Part shown: positions 54,311 through 64,000 of the stretch, piece by piece
Position numbering within the stretch: the stretch's first letter is position 1
Layout: each line of letters starts with the position of its first letter
DNA from: Caenorhabditis remanei
Lineage: Eukaryota > Nematoda > Chromadorea > Rhabditida > Rhabditidae
Direction of reading: 5' to 3'
Assembly (NCBI RefSeq): GCF_010183535.1
Contig: NC_071331.1
Location: 372,001-436,000, forward strand
DNA: 64,000 nucleotides
Position numbers and translations under genes: made by a program
The notes under the pieces: model-generated
What the model saw: the letters and a program-made list of their open reading frames with translations, nothing else
What the model was told of the DNA's origin: nothing
The model's database searches: none

Positions 54311-57300
54311 TCAGTGAATTCCAGACGAGAGTGCTATGATGACAGTCGTCATGACGGTTTCGAATGTCTTCAGCGATATGATCTGAAAGAAATCATTGAT
54401 GAATTCCACTGAGAAGTGGGCGGAGTCCACTGAAACGATTCATTCCAAAATCTAACCTTATCCTGAAAATTGAGATTTTTGATAGCATCCGAAACCTCTC
54501 GCTGTAACTCTTCCAGATACGATCGATTTAAATTGATGAGTCCGTAGCTGAGCATCATCAGGAATCCATGAATACTGATCGACGCCTCCGTCAACTCGCG
54601 CGGTTTCGCGTCGTTCAAGAATGCGCGGAGAGCGATTCGAAGGCTCATTATGATGTAGTTGATGGGCATTTTCTGGAATAACAGAGATACGAGTTTTCAG
54701 GGAGACCGAGAAGATATTAGCAGTCCGCCCATCTTACAACTGCGCCCCATCGCAAACGATAGAGTATCAGCTAGAGACGCAGAGTTTTTTCTGGCAACAA
54801 CACAAGTTTTGACAGTTTGGGTCAAAAACTGTGAAAACTTGTGTTGGCTCCAGAAAAAAACTCTGCGTCTCTCGTTGATACTCTGTCGTTTGCGATGGGG
54901 CGCAGTTGCAAGATGGGCGGACTGCTAATATAAAACTAACAATATCTCCAGATTGATACACTTCAATCTCTCTTTCAATCATTTCACGAAGATTCGAGAG
55001 AATCGGAGAATCCAAAGTGAGAGTGAGTCCACGGAGCATTTCGAGTATCTCCTTTCCATTTGTATGCATATCGGGTTGATGGTCGTCTTGTCTGGAAATA
55101 TTGATTTTGAACTTTGAAATTGATAGAAGTAGGAATTTAGCCCTTTTTTGTTATCCGGACATCCGAAACTCTCACAGACACACAGACAGACTCCGCTTTT
55201 TGCTCTCCCGGAGCCCGAAAATCATGTTTTACAGGGATTATAATTCAATTTCTGTGTCTTCTTTGACTGATGAGTCAAAAATGTTGGAAAGTTGAGAAAA
55301 ATTTCTGGACATCTGGACATCCGGATGTTACATGCACACAGACAAATATTCCTGATCTGCTCTAATGCTCGAAAAGTGAACCTTCGGACATTGGGACACC
55401 GATTTCTATAATTTTCGTCGGGAAATCCCTAGAAAACTCGATTTTCTCAAAAAATGAGCCGATAATTCCAGTTTTTAACAGTTTCTGAACCTCTGGACAT
55501 CCGGACACTCTCACAAACACACAGACACACTTCATGCCTGTTTTTGCTCTTTCCGAGCTCCAAAATTTAAGAAAAATGCATTTTCAATCATTTATCGCTC
55601 AAAAGGCCTCAAAATCATGATTGCCAGTAAATTTGAGCTGAAAAATCACATTTTCTTCACCTACGCGTCAGAGGCGCGCCAGATTGGTGGATTCAAAGCT
55701 GTGATCTGAAAATCAAATTTTCAGTCATTTTTTGAGTATTTTGGGCTGAAAATCGGACGTTTTTGCTCGATTTTCTCAAAAAATGAACCTATAATTCCGG
55801 GTTTTAACAGTTTCTGGACATCCGGACACTCTCACAGACACATAGACAGACTCCGATTTCCACGAATCTCCAAATTGCGTGAAACTCACTCTTCAACAAT
55901 CTCCGAGTTATCGGAACTCTCCAAATGCGGGAGCATCGATTCGTCACTTCTCTCGGATACATTCTCATCCATCTCTTCCACAACTAACTCCACGTTCTCA
56001 TTTCGATCCTCAATCATCACCAACGGCTGCATTTCTTCATTGAATTCGAGGAGCTCTTGTTCTCCACGATTCGGTTCTCTTTGAAACATCTCAATGTCGA
56101 AATTGATATCATTGGGTTCTCCTCCTGTTTCCTTCTTCTCCACCACATTTCCCATCGAATCGAATTCCAGTTTCACTTTCAGTTGGGGATGCAGATGATC
56201 CGTATTCGATGCGAATGCGACGACGTCTGTCAATGAATCGGATGGGGAAATTGGGATGGGATGATGGCAGTATGGCGTCGAGAATCGCCGTTTTTTCGCT
56301 GGTCCATGTGCTGGGGTTGGTCTGGAAAATAAGGAATTTCTAGTAGATTGCTTCAATTTTTGTTGATTCCTACAAGTCCAGTTTCAAGCGGTGCTCATAT
56401 TAGCACGACACGCTTCTTACAACCGCGCTCTACCAAAACCGAAGAAAATTGTGTGCGAAATTGAGAGACTCAGAGAAAAAGATACATTTTTCAAGAGCAT
56501 TTCGGTGGAGCGCAGTTGTAAGAACTGCGTGGAGCTAATAGAATAGTTTTTTGTCAGTTTGTCTCGTAAAAACTGCCGTTTTCAGCCGATTTTGCTGAAG
56601 TTTAGTGATTTTTTGTTGAAAAAACACGAATTTTCATCAGTTTCAGTCGATTTTCGGGACTTTTATCGTTCAACAAGTCCAGTTTCAAGCGTTTCTAATA
56701 GATATTCTTCCCGCTATTCTCTGAGAACTCTTTTATCTCAAGCTCAGATCTTGAATCAATCAAATTACAGCCTTCTACTTTCTCAGGTTGTCAGTCATGC
56801 ATTTTTCGCCTAAAAACTGATTTTTGAGCGAAACATCTGACGAAAATGGTTTCTTTTTTTGCATAAAAATTATTCTTGAGTTGGAAATTCGATAAAAATT
56901 GCGATTTCTGAGCGAAAAATTGATGAAAGTGGCATTTTTTGCTTGAAAAACGGATTTCTGAGCCAATCCGAATAAACTCTAAAACTCACGGGCTTCCACG
57001 TTTTCTGACCATTCTGCTGACTTCCACCTCCTCCTCTTCCTCTTCTCCACTATTATCATCATCTTCCACTTCCCGTTTCGGTTGAATCAATCCGACACTC
57101 GACATTCTGTTTCCTTTCGTTCCCCAATTACGATGTTCTCCATAAAATTCGATCACTCCGTCGTATGTTTCATATCTTGTGATTCGTCCCTCGCTGTCCA
57201 CTTCAACAACCGCATCGTTGCGGAGTCTGGAAATGCTTCATTATTAGCTCACTATCAGCACAGTTCTTACAACTGCGCTCCACCGAAATCCCCTTGAAAA

Positions 57301-58771
57301 ATGTCTCTTTTTCTCTGCGCCTCTCAATTTCGCACACAATTTTCTTAGGTTTCGGTAGAGCGCGGTTGTAAGAAACCTGCCGTGCTAATACTTACTCCGC
57401 AAGAAACTCCTCATCAACCGGTGTACTCGAAAAGAAGATCATTCGTGCTCTAGTGTGAGTATCGTATTCGGTATTCGCGTGAATATGAGCCTTCAGTTGA
57501 TTGAATCTGGAATTTTCTCTGAATCTCATCCGAAACTTTCTGAAATTTTCCATACCGATCCCTAAGAGAATTTTCACATTTGTGGCTGCCAGTGGTCGCT
57601 TTGAAATGTCTGATGAAATGAGACATTCGAATCGGGAAATTCACATGATTCGTGAATTCGGCGAACGCGTTCAGGATGTTTCTGTCCTGTTCCAGACATT
57701 GCGGATTTATTTGAGAGTGCTGGAAGGATTTTCAGAGATTTATATCATATGGAAGCTGGAAATCTGTTTAAAAATGGCATATTTACTTGTCAAGGCCCGG
57801 CCCGAAGGCCTGGGTAAACGCCAAAGTTGAAATTTCAAGTTTTTTCGAATTTTACCATAAGAAATTCTGAAAAACCATCAGAAATGTTCACATTTTCGTT
57901 GAAAAATTGGTTCATTTTTGAAGCAGGGCCTTTCCGGGCCTCAACAAGTATGAAAAATGAGGTTTTAGAGCGGATTTTTGCAATATTTTTCAATTTTCAG
58001 TATGGAATAGCTGAAAATCTCTCTACTAACATGCTTTCCCTGTATAGCGACTCCGCCTCTCTCATATCGAACAATTCTGTTTCGATCGTCCAACTCCACC
58101 ACTGCATCTTTTCTCAATCTGAAACAGATTTTTCGTTGAAATTTGCATTATTTCAGAGCTTTCAGCTCACTCTTTCAAGTACTGCTCATCAATTGAAGCA
58201 CCCACTGCGAACAACATCTTCACCTTCATTTCCGTATTGAAACAGTCCAATTCATGGATTTTATTACGGAATCGCTCGATTCTGAAATGAGAGAATATAT
58301 TGGCACGGCACAGATCTTACAAATGCGCTCTACCGAAACCTAAGAAAATAGTGTGCGAAATTGAGAGACTCAGAGAAAAAGAGACATTTTTCAAGGGGAT
58401 TTCGGTGGAGCGCAGTTGTAAGAACTGCGCCGAGCTAATAGAATAGTTTTTTGTCAGCTTTTCTTGTAAAAAGTGCCGTTTTCAGCCGATTTGCTTAAAA
58501 TTTTGTTGAAAAAACACGAATTTTCCGTAGTTCTGTCGATTTTTTGGGACTTTTATCGTTCAAAATCCTTTTTTTTCGCCTAAAAACTATTTTCATCTGA
58601 AAACGCAACAAACCTTCTTGCCAAACAAGTCACCGAACTCGTCTCTCCATTTTTCTCCCGATATTCTGCACAAAATCCTCGAATACTCAGTGGAGTGACG
58701 ATGTTCTCTGATTCTTCAGCTATATGGGTGATGAGTCGACGATTCTCTTCGAACCAAAGTGGGGGAGACAT
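54311..58771 (-). CDS. Two-SPK-domain protein with helical C-terminal module
   Basis: Ten exons, about 579 residues: about 58771-58614, 58278-58168, 58118-58031 (SPK-1: NRRLITHIAEESENIVTPLS, EMKVKMLFAVGASIDEQYLK, AVVELDDRNRIVRYERGG); 57724-57561, 57507-57397, 57227-56991 (SPK-2: RNILNAFAEFTNHVNFPIRM, RARMIFFSSTPVDEEFLAE, AVVEVDSEGRITRYETYDG); 56321-55890; 55091-54941; 54671-54456; 54382-54311. The linker is acidic with EEEEEEVEVS and an AKKRRF basic patch. The C-terminal module holds KEILEMLRGLTLTLDSPILS, PINYIIMSLRIALRAFLN, GFLMMLSYGLINLNRSYLEE and ETVMTTVIIALSSGIH. Introns contain three family A elements, one family B element and a repeat array. It begins only 152 bp after the preceding SPK gene on the same strand, suggesting an operon. 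Confidence 0.82.
54715..54931. mobile_element. Family B MITE, near-perfect palindrome
   Basis: TATTAGCAGTCCGCCCATCT at the left, its inverse at the right, with CTTACAACTGCGCCCCATCG and the GAGACGCAGAGTTTTTTCTG core in both arms. It occupies intron 8 of the two-SPK gene and reaches to within 15 bases of exon 8. Confidence 0.8.
55145..55870. repeat. Intronic repeat array with GGACATCCGGACACTCTCAC units
   Basis: Four partial copies of a unit with CATCCGGACACTCTCACA followed by GACACACAGACAGACTCCG lie near 55160, 55310, 55490 and 55805. The last two are about 330 bp apart and share a further 60 bases (CTCAAAAAATGAGCCGATAA). The array fills intron 7 of the two-SPK gene. Confidence 0.65.
56393..56543. 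mobile_element. Family A MITE, full length
   Basis: TATTAGCACGACACGCTTCT at the left and GTAAGAACTGCGTGGAGCTA at the right, with the full GAAATTGAGAGACTCAGAGA core. It is in intron 6 of the two-SPK gene. Confidence 0.8.
57248..57393. mobile_element. Family A MITE, full length, inverted orientation
   Basis: TTAGCTCACTATCAGCACAG and TTACAACTGCGCTCCACCGA at the left; TTTCGGTAGAGCGCGGTTGT and CGTGCTAATA at the right. It fills intron 5 of the two-SPK gene almost completely. Confidence 0.8.
58300..58446. mobile_element. Family A MITE, full length
   Basis: TTGGCACGGCACAGATCTTA at the left and GAACTGCGCCGAGCTAATAG at the right with the standard core. It is in intron 1 of the two-SPK gene. About 60 bases beyond its right end, from the element into flanking DNA (ATAGAATAGTTTTTTGTCAG), are shared with 56540-56600, so a larger block was copied. 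Confidence 0.8.
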
Positions 58772-58923
58772 TTTTGGAGCTTGAAATTCAGAAATTCAGA
58801 GAAAATTAGAGATTAAAGTAAAAATATGGTTAAAAACCACGTAAAATTCAAACAATTCAAAGAAAAATTAACAGTTTTCATCTACAACATGCAGACAAGT
58901 TATTACAACAACAGTTAAAAAGT

Positions 58924-61900
58924 TTAGACAATTATGGTGAGAAGAAGAAGGTCGAGAACAGTGTGTAGTGCCTGGATCGGGACTTTCTGAAATTGAAAAC
59001 ACGATTTTTAAATTTGCACGAGTATTCTTATTACAACTGCGCCCCACCGCAAGCGAGAGAGTATCGGCGAGAGACGCAGAGTTATTTCTCGCGCCGACAA
59101 TAATTTTCGCTACTTTTTATTAAATTTTTTGTAAATTGTTATGAAAAATAGCGAAAATAGACCAAAAACTGTGAAAATTATAGTCGGCGCGAGAAAAAAC
59201 TCTGCGTCTCTCGCCGACACTCTCAAGTTTACGGTGGGGCGCAATTGTAAGAGAGGATGGGCTGCTGATACCTTTTCCTCGTTACTCTTCACCACAACCA
59301 TCATAGAGTCCGTCACATCTTTCTGGAAATCCTCTAGAATGATCGGTTGCAAACTCAACGAAATTCCCCATAACATTACGAGAATTCCGAAGAGAGCTTT
59401 CGAGTCTTCAGAGGATTTCTGGGATTTCTCAGCCGGTTTCGCAGAGTTTTTAATGGCGAGAAGAGCCGAACGGAGAGAAATCGAGATGGTGTCGAGGGAA
59501 ATTGGCTGAAAAAAACACTCTGAAATTTCCCAGTTTTCTGTCTATTATCTACCTTATCCTGTCTCCGAAATCTTTCTTTCGCCTCATCTATTTTCCGTTT
59601 CATCCCGGCGAATTCGTCCGTATAAACCATATCCAAAAGGTCTCCAATAGCTCTCAAAATCTTCAGAGAACTCCCGAAACCCTCGGTTTCAATTTCAACA
59701 TATCGATCGATTGCGATTTTTGAGTTTTTCGGCAGAGATTCTGGTTCTTTGTCCAAATCGAAGATCGCATTGAGCTTCGGCATGTCTGACACATCAGAAT
59801 CCTCAATTTCATCGGAAAATTCGGGGGGAAAATCGGGGAGAGTTGAACGAATTGTTGGTGGTTTCTGATGGATTTTTGGCATTTTCGGGTCGAAAATTTC
59901 GTTTCTCTCCAGATAAGAGTTATCAAATCTGCCGAAATTTCCGCTTTCGACAGGTTTTGAGCTTCCAATCACACGATGTGCCTCGTTTTTGTCACTATTC
60001 TGCTGGGTTTCTGAAGTTTTTGAGAGATTCGCGAGTCGATGTCTCTCCGTTTCCAGTAATCTCGCAGCCATTTCTTCAGGAGTCAACGGATATGGCTCCC
60101 ACTCCGATGGTCGTGGCGGTGGTTTTTTCATCTCTTCTGGAGTTTCTGAATCCACAACGACTTCAGAAGCCTTCAACTTCTTCTGCGGGATTCGTCTGAT
60201 TCCCCATAATCGTTGAGGCTTCGGTTGTTTCTTTCGTTTATTCGCACCCCAATCATCATCGTCCCAGTCGTCTTCAGACTCATAACGTTGACGTTTTGTG
60301 GGCTTTCTGGAAGAATTGAATTTGAATTTTTGAAGTTTGGAGCGACAATCAGGCTCCGCCCACTTCAGCAACCATCATTTTTATTAGCACGGCAGGTTTC
60401 TTACAACCGCGCTCTACCGAAACCGAAAAAAAAATTGTGTGCGAAATTGAGAGACTCAGAGAAAAAGAGACATTTTTCAAGGTCATTTCGGTGGAGCGCA
60501 GTTGTAAGAACTGCGTCGAGCTAATAGAACTTTCTATATAATTTGACAATTCCCTTTCCCATCTGTCATCAACCTCATTAGCACTAATAACCGATCAATC
60601 AACTCTATAACTATATACAGCAAATCTATCTATAACTATATACAGTGATCTTCACATATACAAGATTAGATCTTTGTAACCCTAAAAACTTTCCCAGAAG
60701 ACAAAAAAGAACGCAGGAAGCGGAAGGGGCGGTCACATCGCTCCCAGACGTTCTAATCCAGTCATTCTTCCAAAGAGTACCTCTCACTCTTCCTCTGCTC
60801 TCATTCACTTTCTCTGTCACATTCAACTATGTCGTCGGCTACTACTACCAAGATTTATGGAGTTTCCCAACCAATCTCAACTAATGCTCCAACGAAATCT
60901 GATTTCAAGTTAACGGATTCTCTCAATGAATCTCTCCACAAATTTAACTGCTACGAGTCAAAAGAGGAATCCATGACGCGTGTCAAAGTGCTTTCTAAGC
61001 TGAATGCTCTCGTCAAGCGATGGATCAAAACTCTCACAGCTCAACGGATTCCAAATGGTCATGAATTGAATACAGGAGGAAAATTGAATTCATTCGGATC
61101 CTATCGACTCGGAGTTCACAATTCGGGAGCAGATATTGACGCTCTTGTCATTGCACCGAGACATGTAACACGTCTAGACTTCTTCACGTCATTCAAAAAG
61201 ATGCTTTTGGAGAATTCGTCAGTGAAGAATCTGGAGTGTGTTGAGAACGCCTTCGTTCCAATCATGACGTTGGCTTTCGATGGAATCGATATCGACTTAC
61301 TGTTCGCAAGACTCGAATTTACTAAAATTCCAGATGATCTCGATTTGTCCAATGACTCAATTCTCCAAAATTTGGATGAATCATCCATCAGAAGTCTAAA
61401 TGGATGCAGAGTAGCGGAATCGTTACTCAAATTAGTTCCCAACCGGAAGTCCTTCTGCATGACACTTCGAGCCATCAAACTTTGGGCCAAGAATCACGGA
61501 GTTTATTCGAATGCAATGGGATTCTTCGGAGGAATCACTTGGGCAATTCTCGTGGCACGAACATGTCAACTGTACCCGAACGCAGCTCCATCGAGATTGA
61601 TTCAGAAGGTCTTTTTTGTATTCTCAACTTGGAAATGGCCATCTCCAGTGATTCTGAAGCATTTCAATGAATCGAAGATGTCTACTCTCAACAATCTTGT
61701 GTGGGATCCAAGAATCAACTACTCCGATCGTTTCCATCTGATGCCAATCATTACTCCAGCATTCCCAGAGCAAAACTCAACTCACAATGTGTCTAAATCA
61801 ACTCTTCATATTATTCAAGAAGAGATGAAATCGGCATTGATCATCTGCGACCAGATTCACGCTGGAAATGCCACGTGGAATAATTTATTCGAAGAAGTCA

Positions 61901-63737
61901 ACTTCTTCAGTCGTTATCGTCATTTTGTGGCACTCTCGATGAATGAAGAAAGCAATGAGGGATTTTTCGAGTCAAGAATTCGGCAACTTGTTCAAATTAT
62001 GGAGAGAAACTGTCAAGTGAAACTAGCACACATCAATCCAAAGAAGTTCAAGAGTGTCCAGAATGTATCTGTCTGGTTTTTGGGACTCGAACTTATCGAG
62101 AATGTGAAGAATTCGGATTTGACTGCGGAGATTGAAGGATTCAAAAAGAATGTTGAAAAGCAAGCAAAAGGAATTCAAATCACTCTCGATGCTACCTATG
62201 TCAAGAGATCGGATTTGATTAAATGGATTCCAGTTGCCGATTTGAAAAAGGGACGATTCGTGAACAAGTCAACTGGAACTACTACTAGTAAGAAGCGCCC
62301 AGTCTCTTCGTCCCCACCGTCATCAGAAGTCTCTCAAATTGCTGCCAAGAAGCCGTGCATCGATATTAATGGCCCTTTCATCAAGATGAAGTCTAATAAT
62401 TGAATCACTAATTGCTTTGTTTTATTACTATAATTTATAAACTTAACTATATTTCCTAAAAAAAAACTTTAATAAAATTTCAAAAAACTGTTTTTCCTCG
62501 CTATCTTTTTCACACTGACACTTGACTTGCAATTGTTTTCGAACGAATGTTCGACCAATTTTCCTAAATTTCTGATATTGTTACTCATCTCTATTAAATG
62601 AGTTATCATCAACAACTTTTTTGTGCAACAGAGCACAAATTTGGGCTCTTTTCGAAATTGCACAAAGTGGGCGGAGCCTCTTTTCTCCCCCATTTTCTCA
62701 CTTCTTCTTTATTGTCTTCTTCGTCTTCTTATCTACTGCCGCCTTGAATGTTTCGTCTTGAAAAAACTGAAATTAAAAAAATAATTATCGAAATCACAAG
62801 AATTCCATTAAAATCTACATGTATTCCACACAATTTGAGTCCTTTCTCACTCTGATACTTAACGATTCGATTGAGATGATCCACCTCGACATACGACTCC
62901 CATTGCAGTCTGGAAATGAGAGAAACTCAAAATTTTCAATTAAATTTCGATTACTTTTTCAAAAAATTCGGATCAATCGGCGCACTCAACGCGAACAACA
63001 TTCTCGCCTTCTCATCCAAATCCAGCTCTTTCATTTCTGGAATTTTCTGACGATATTTGATTATTTTCTCCAAGAAAACGCTCTTCGCTGTGTTCGATTT
63101 CCATAATTCCTTGAATTTCTGACATAAAGCACTCAAATTAATCGGAGAATTCGCGGTTTTTGACTCATCGCGAAGAAGTTTAATGAATTCTTTGTTTTCT
63201 TCAATATATCTATCTTCGATGGCTAGTAAAACGCGTCCATCGAATGATCTGTATTTCAGAATCCGATTCCGTTCGTCCACCTCGACTTCTGCCGATTTTT
63301 GCATTCTGAAAATGAAGGAAACTTGTTTTTTCAAGTTTTTTCACATAAAAAATTCAAATATATAAAAAAGAATGTAAATAATTTATTACAATTCCAAAAA
63401 TTCTCCGTCGACCGACGCTTTCACTGCGAACATCATTTTCACTTTCGTCACATTGTCGACATCCGGCAACTCATGGATTCGTTCCCGGTACCGCCCGATT
63501 CTGAAATTATTGAATTTAGGGTTTTTAAGAACCGCCCATCTGTCAGTTTGCTCTTTTTTCTCCGCACCGCCCATCTTACCTATCCGCCAACTGTTTCGCT
63601 GAGCGCCCCGATCCATTTTTCGTTTTGAACTCTCTACACAACTGTCTTAAATTGAACGGCGATGTAACGGACTCCGCCTTTTTGACGATGAATTTCAGCA
63701 AATCATCATGTTCTGTTTTGAGGCCAAACAAGCTCAT
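58924..63737 (-). CDS. Two-SPK-domain protein hosting an antisense poly(A) polymerase gene
   Basis: Eight exons, about 608 residues: 63737-63580, about 63498-63388, 63304-62954, 62910-62818, 62767-62702, then after a 2.4-kb intron 60306-59553, 59505-59272, 58986-58924. SPK-1: HDDLLKFIVKKAESVTSPFN, TKVKMMFAVKASVDGEFLE, AEVEVDERNRILKYRSFDG; SPK-2: NKEFIKLLRDESKTANSPIN, KARMLFALSAPIDPNFLKK, SYVEVDHLNRIVKYQSEKG. Exon 3 fuses the end of SPK-1 with most of SPK-2, so two usual introns are lost. The linker is lysine- and acid-rich (DDWDDDDWGANKRKKQPKPQ). The C-terminal module has KILRAIGDLLDMVYTDEFAG, PISLDTISISLRSALLAIKN, FGILVMLWGISLSLQPIILE and IQALHTVLDLLLLTIIV. The phase-2 join across the big intron is consistent, which supports one gene. 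Its end is 152 bp before the next SPK gene. Confidence 0.8.
59025..59270. mobile_element. Family B MITE
   Basis: TTACAACTGCGCCCCACCGC at the left and GGTGGGGCGCAATTGTAAGA at the right, with GAGAGACGCAGAGTTATTTC in one arm and its inverse in the other. It lies in the last intron of the SPK gene at 58924-63737. Confidence 0.75.
60383..60531. mobile_element. Family A MITE, full length
   Basis: TTAGCACGGCAGGTTTCTTA at the left, GTTGTAAGAACTGCGTCGAG with CTAATAG at the right, full core between. It is in the large intron of the SPK gene, 300 bp upstream of the poly(A) polymerase start. Confidence 0.8.
60829..62403 (+). CDS. Canonical poly(A) polymerase, intronless, nested in an SPK-gene intron
   Basis: One uninterrupted frame of 524 residues. 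It matches nuclear poly(A) polymerases of the PAPOLA/Pap1 type: GSYRLGVHNSGADIDALVIA (residues 90-109) contains the GS motif and the first two catalytic aspartates (D102, D104), and GIDIDLLFARL supplies the third (D156). The central domain has RAIKLWAKNHGVYSNAMGFF and GGITWAILVARTCQLYPNA; the RNA-binding domain starts around residue 345. The C-terminus is short, with KKRP and KKPC basic patches as possible nuclear signals. It adds poly(A) tails to mRNA using ATP and Mg. The absence of introns in a gene family that normally has them suggests a retrocopy with a newly acquired promoter; all catalytic residues are kept, so it is probably active. An AATAAA follows at about 62470. Confidence 0.92.
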   Translation: MSSATTTKIYGVSQPISTNAPTKSDFKLTDSLNESLHKFNCYESKEESMTRVKVLSKLNALVKRWIKTLTAQRIPNGHELNTGGKLNSFGSYRLGVHNSGADIDALVIAPRHVTRLDFFTSFKKMLLENSSVKNLECVENAFVPIMTLAFDGIDIDLLFARLEFTKIPDDLDLSNDSILQNLDESSIRSLNGCRVAESLLKLVPNRKSFCMTLRAIKLWAKNHGVYSNAMGFFGGITWAILVARTCQLYPNAAPSRLIQKVFFVFSTWKWPSPVILKHFNESKMSTLNNLVWDPRINYSDRFHLMPIITPAFPEQNSTHNVSKSTLHIIQEEMKSALIICDQIHAGNATWNNLFEEVNFFSRYRHFVALSMNEESNEGFFESRIRQLVQIMERNCQVKLAHINPKKFKSVQNVSVWFLGLELIENVKNSDLTAEIEGFKKNVEKQAKGIQITLDATYVKRSDLIKWIPVADLKKGRFVNKSTGTTTSKKRPVSSSPPSSEVSQIAAKKPCIDINGPFIKMKSNN

Positions 63738-64000
63738 TTCGCTGGAAATTTAAAAGTGTTTTGAGATCGAAAAATTTCGTCGAAAAGAAAATGACTCCGT
63801 CGTCAGATGTTATGCATTGTCCGCAAACACCGTCACGACAAAATGCGGACCGTTAAAAGGGCGGCGCATTTGAAAAGAGAAAATTGTTTAAAAAAAAAGT
63901 TATTTCTCGACGATTTCTTCTGGATTTTTTTATTGAAAATATTATTTAAATAACTTTAATTTCTTTGTTCGCCGGTTTCGATACATTTTGACGTTATTAC
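63738..64000. promoter_or_regulatory. Upstream region of the last SPK gene
   Basis: Presumed promoter or intercistronic sequence for the minus-strand gene starting at 63737. It contains a short TGTCCGCAAACACCGTCACG segment that resembles the ends of the element at 19478-19653. No gene is visible to the window end. Confidence 0.45.

Noticed and set aside
1..64000. tRNA, rRNA, snRNA or CRISPR features
   Set aside because: Scanned by eye on both strands for cloverleaf boxes, conserved rRNA cores and regular spacer arrays; none found. A covariance-model search could still find a small RNA that I missed.

Overview
The window is nuclear DNA from a nematode of the genus Caenorhabditis, probably not C. 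elegans itself. The evidence is AT-rich sequence, introns of about 45-60 bp ending in TTTTCAG-like acceptors, an HSP-1 protein with the EEVD tail, a GDP-forming succinyl-CoA ligase beta subunit, and two nematode-expanded families, F-box/FBA_2 and SPK-domain genes. I see no tRNA, rRNA, CRISPR or bacterial feature. Exon limits were read by hand from splice consensus and reading phase; some may be off by 1-2 bases.

1-17.9 kb. Three complete F-box/FBA_2 genes and the tail of a fourth surround four conserved genes: an LHFPL tetraspan membrane protein, a small secreted C-type lectin, hsp-1 and sucg-1. Two F-box genes are head-to-head (2.7-5.7 kb). A long direct repeat (1-2099 and 5593-7769) duplicated an F-box 3' end, about 2 kb of intergenic DNA and the first 75 bases of the LHFPL coding region.

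18.4-28.9 kb, plus strand. Four SPK-domain genes in tandem. Three of them are closely spaced (134 and 266 bp) and look like an operon.

29.6-63.7 kb, minus strand. Six more SPK genes with one to four SPK domains each, an acidic or basic disordered linker, and a shared alpha-helical C-terminal module that I cannot assign to a named family. A tandem duplication of about 4.9 kb made two copies of a four-SPK gene. One is intact; the other is truncated by an out-of-frame join to a neighbour. An unrelated gene (35.4-37.6 kb) interrupts the duplicated sequence and appears spliced in frame to a stranded SPK-family C-terminal module. One SPK gene holds a complete F-box gene in a large intron; another holds an intronless poly(A) polymerase gene on the opposite strand.

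Non-autonomous inverted-repeat elements of at least three families fill the SPK introns, and paralogous introns show empty and filled sites. The overall picture is a fast-evolving gene nursery built from phase-compatible SPK exon cassettes next to stable housekeeping genes.
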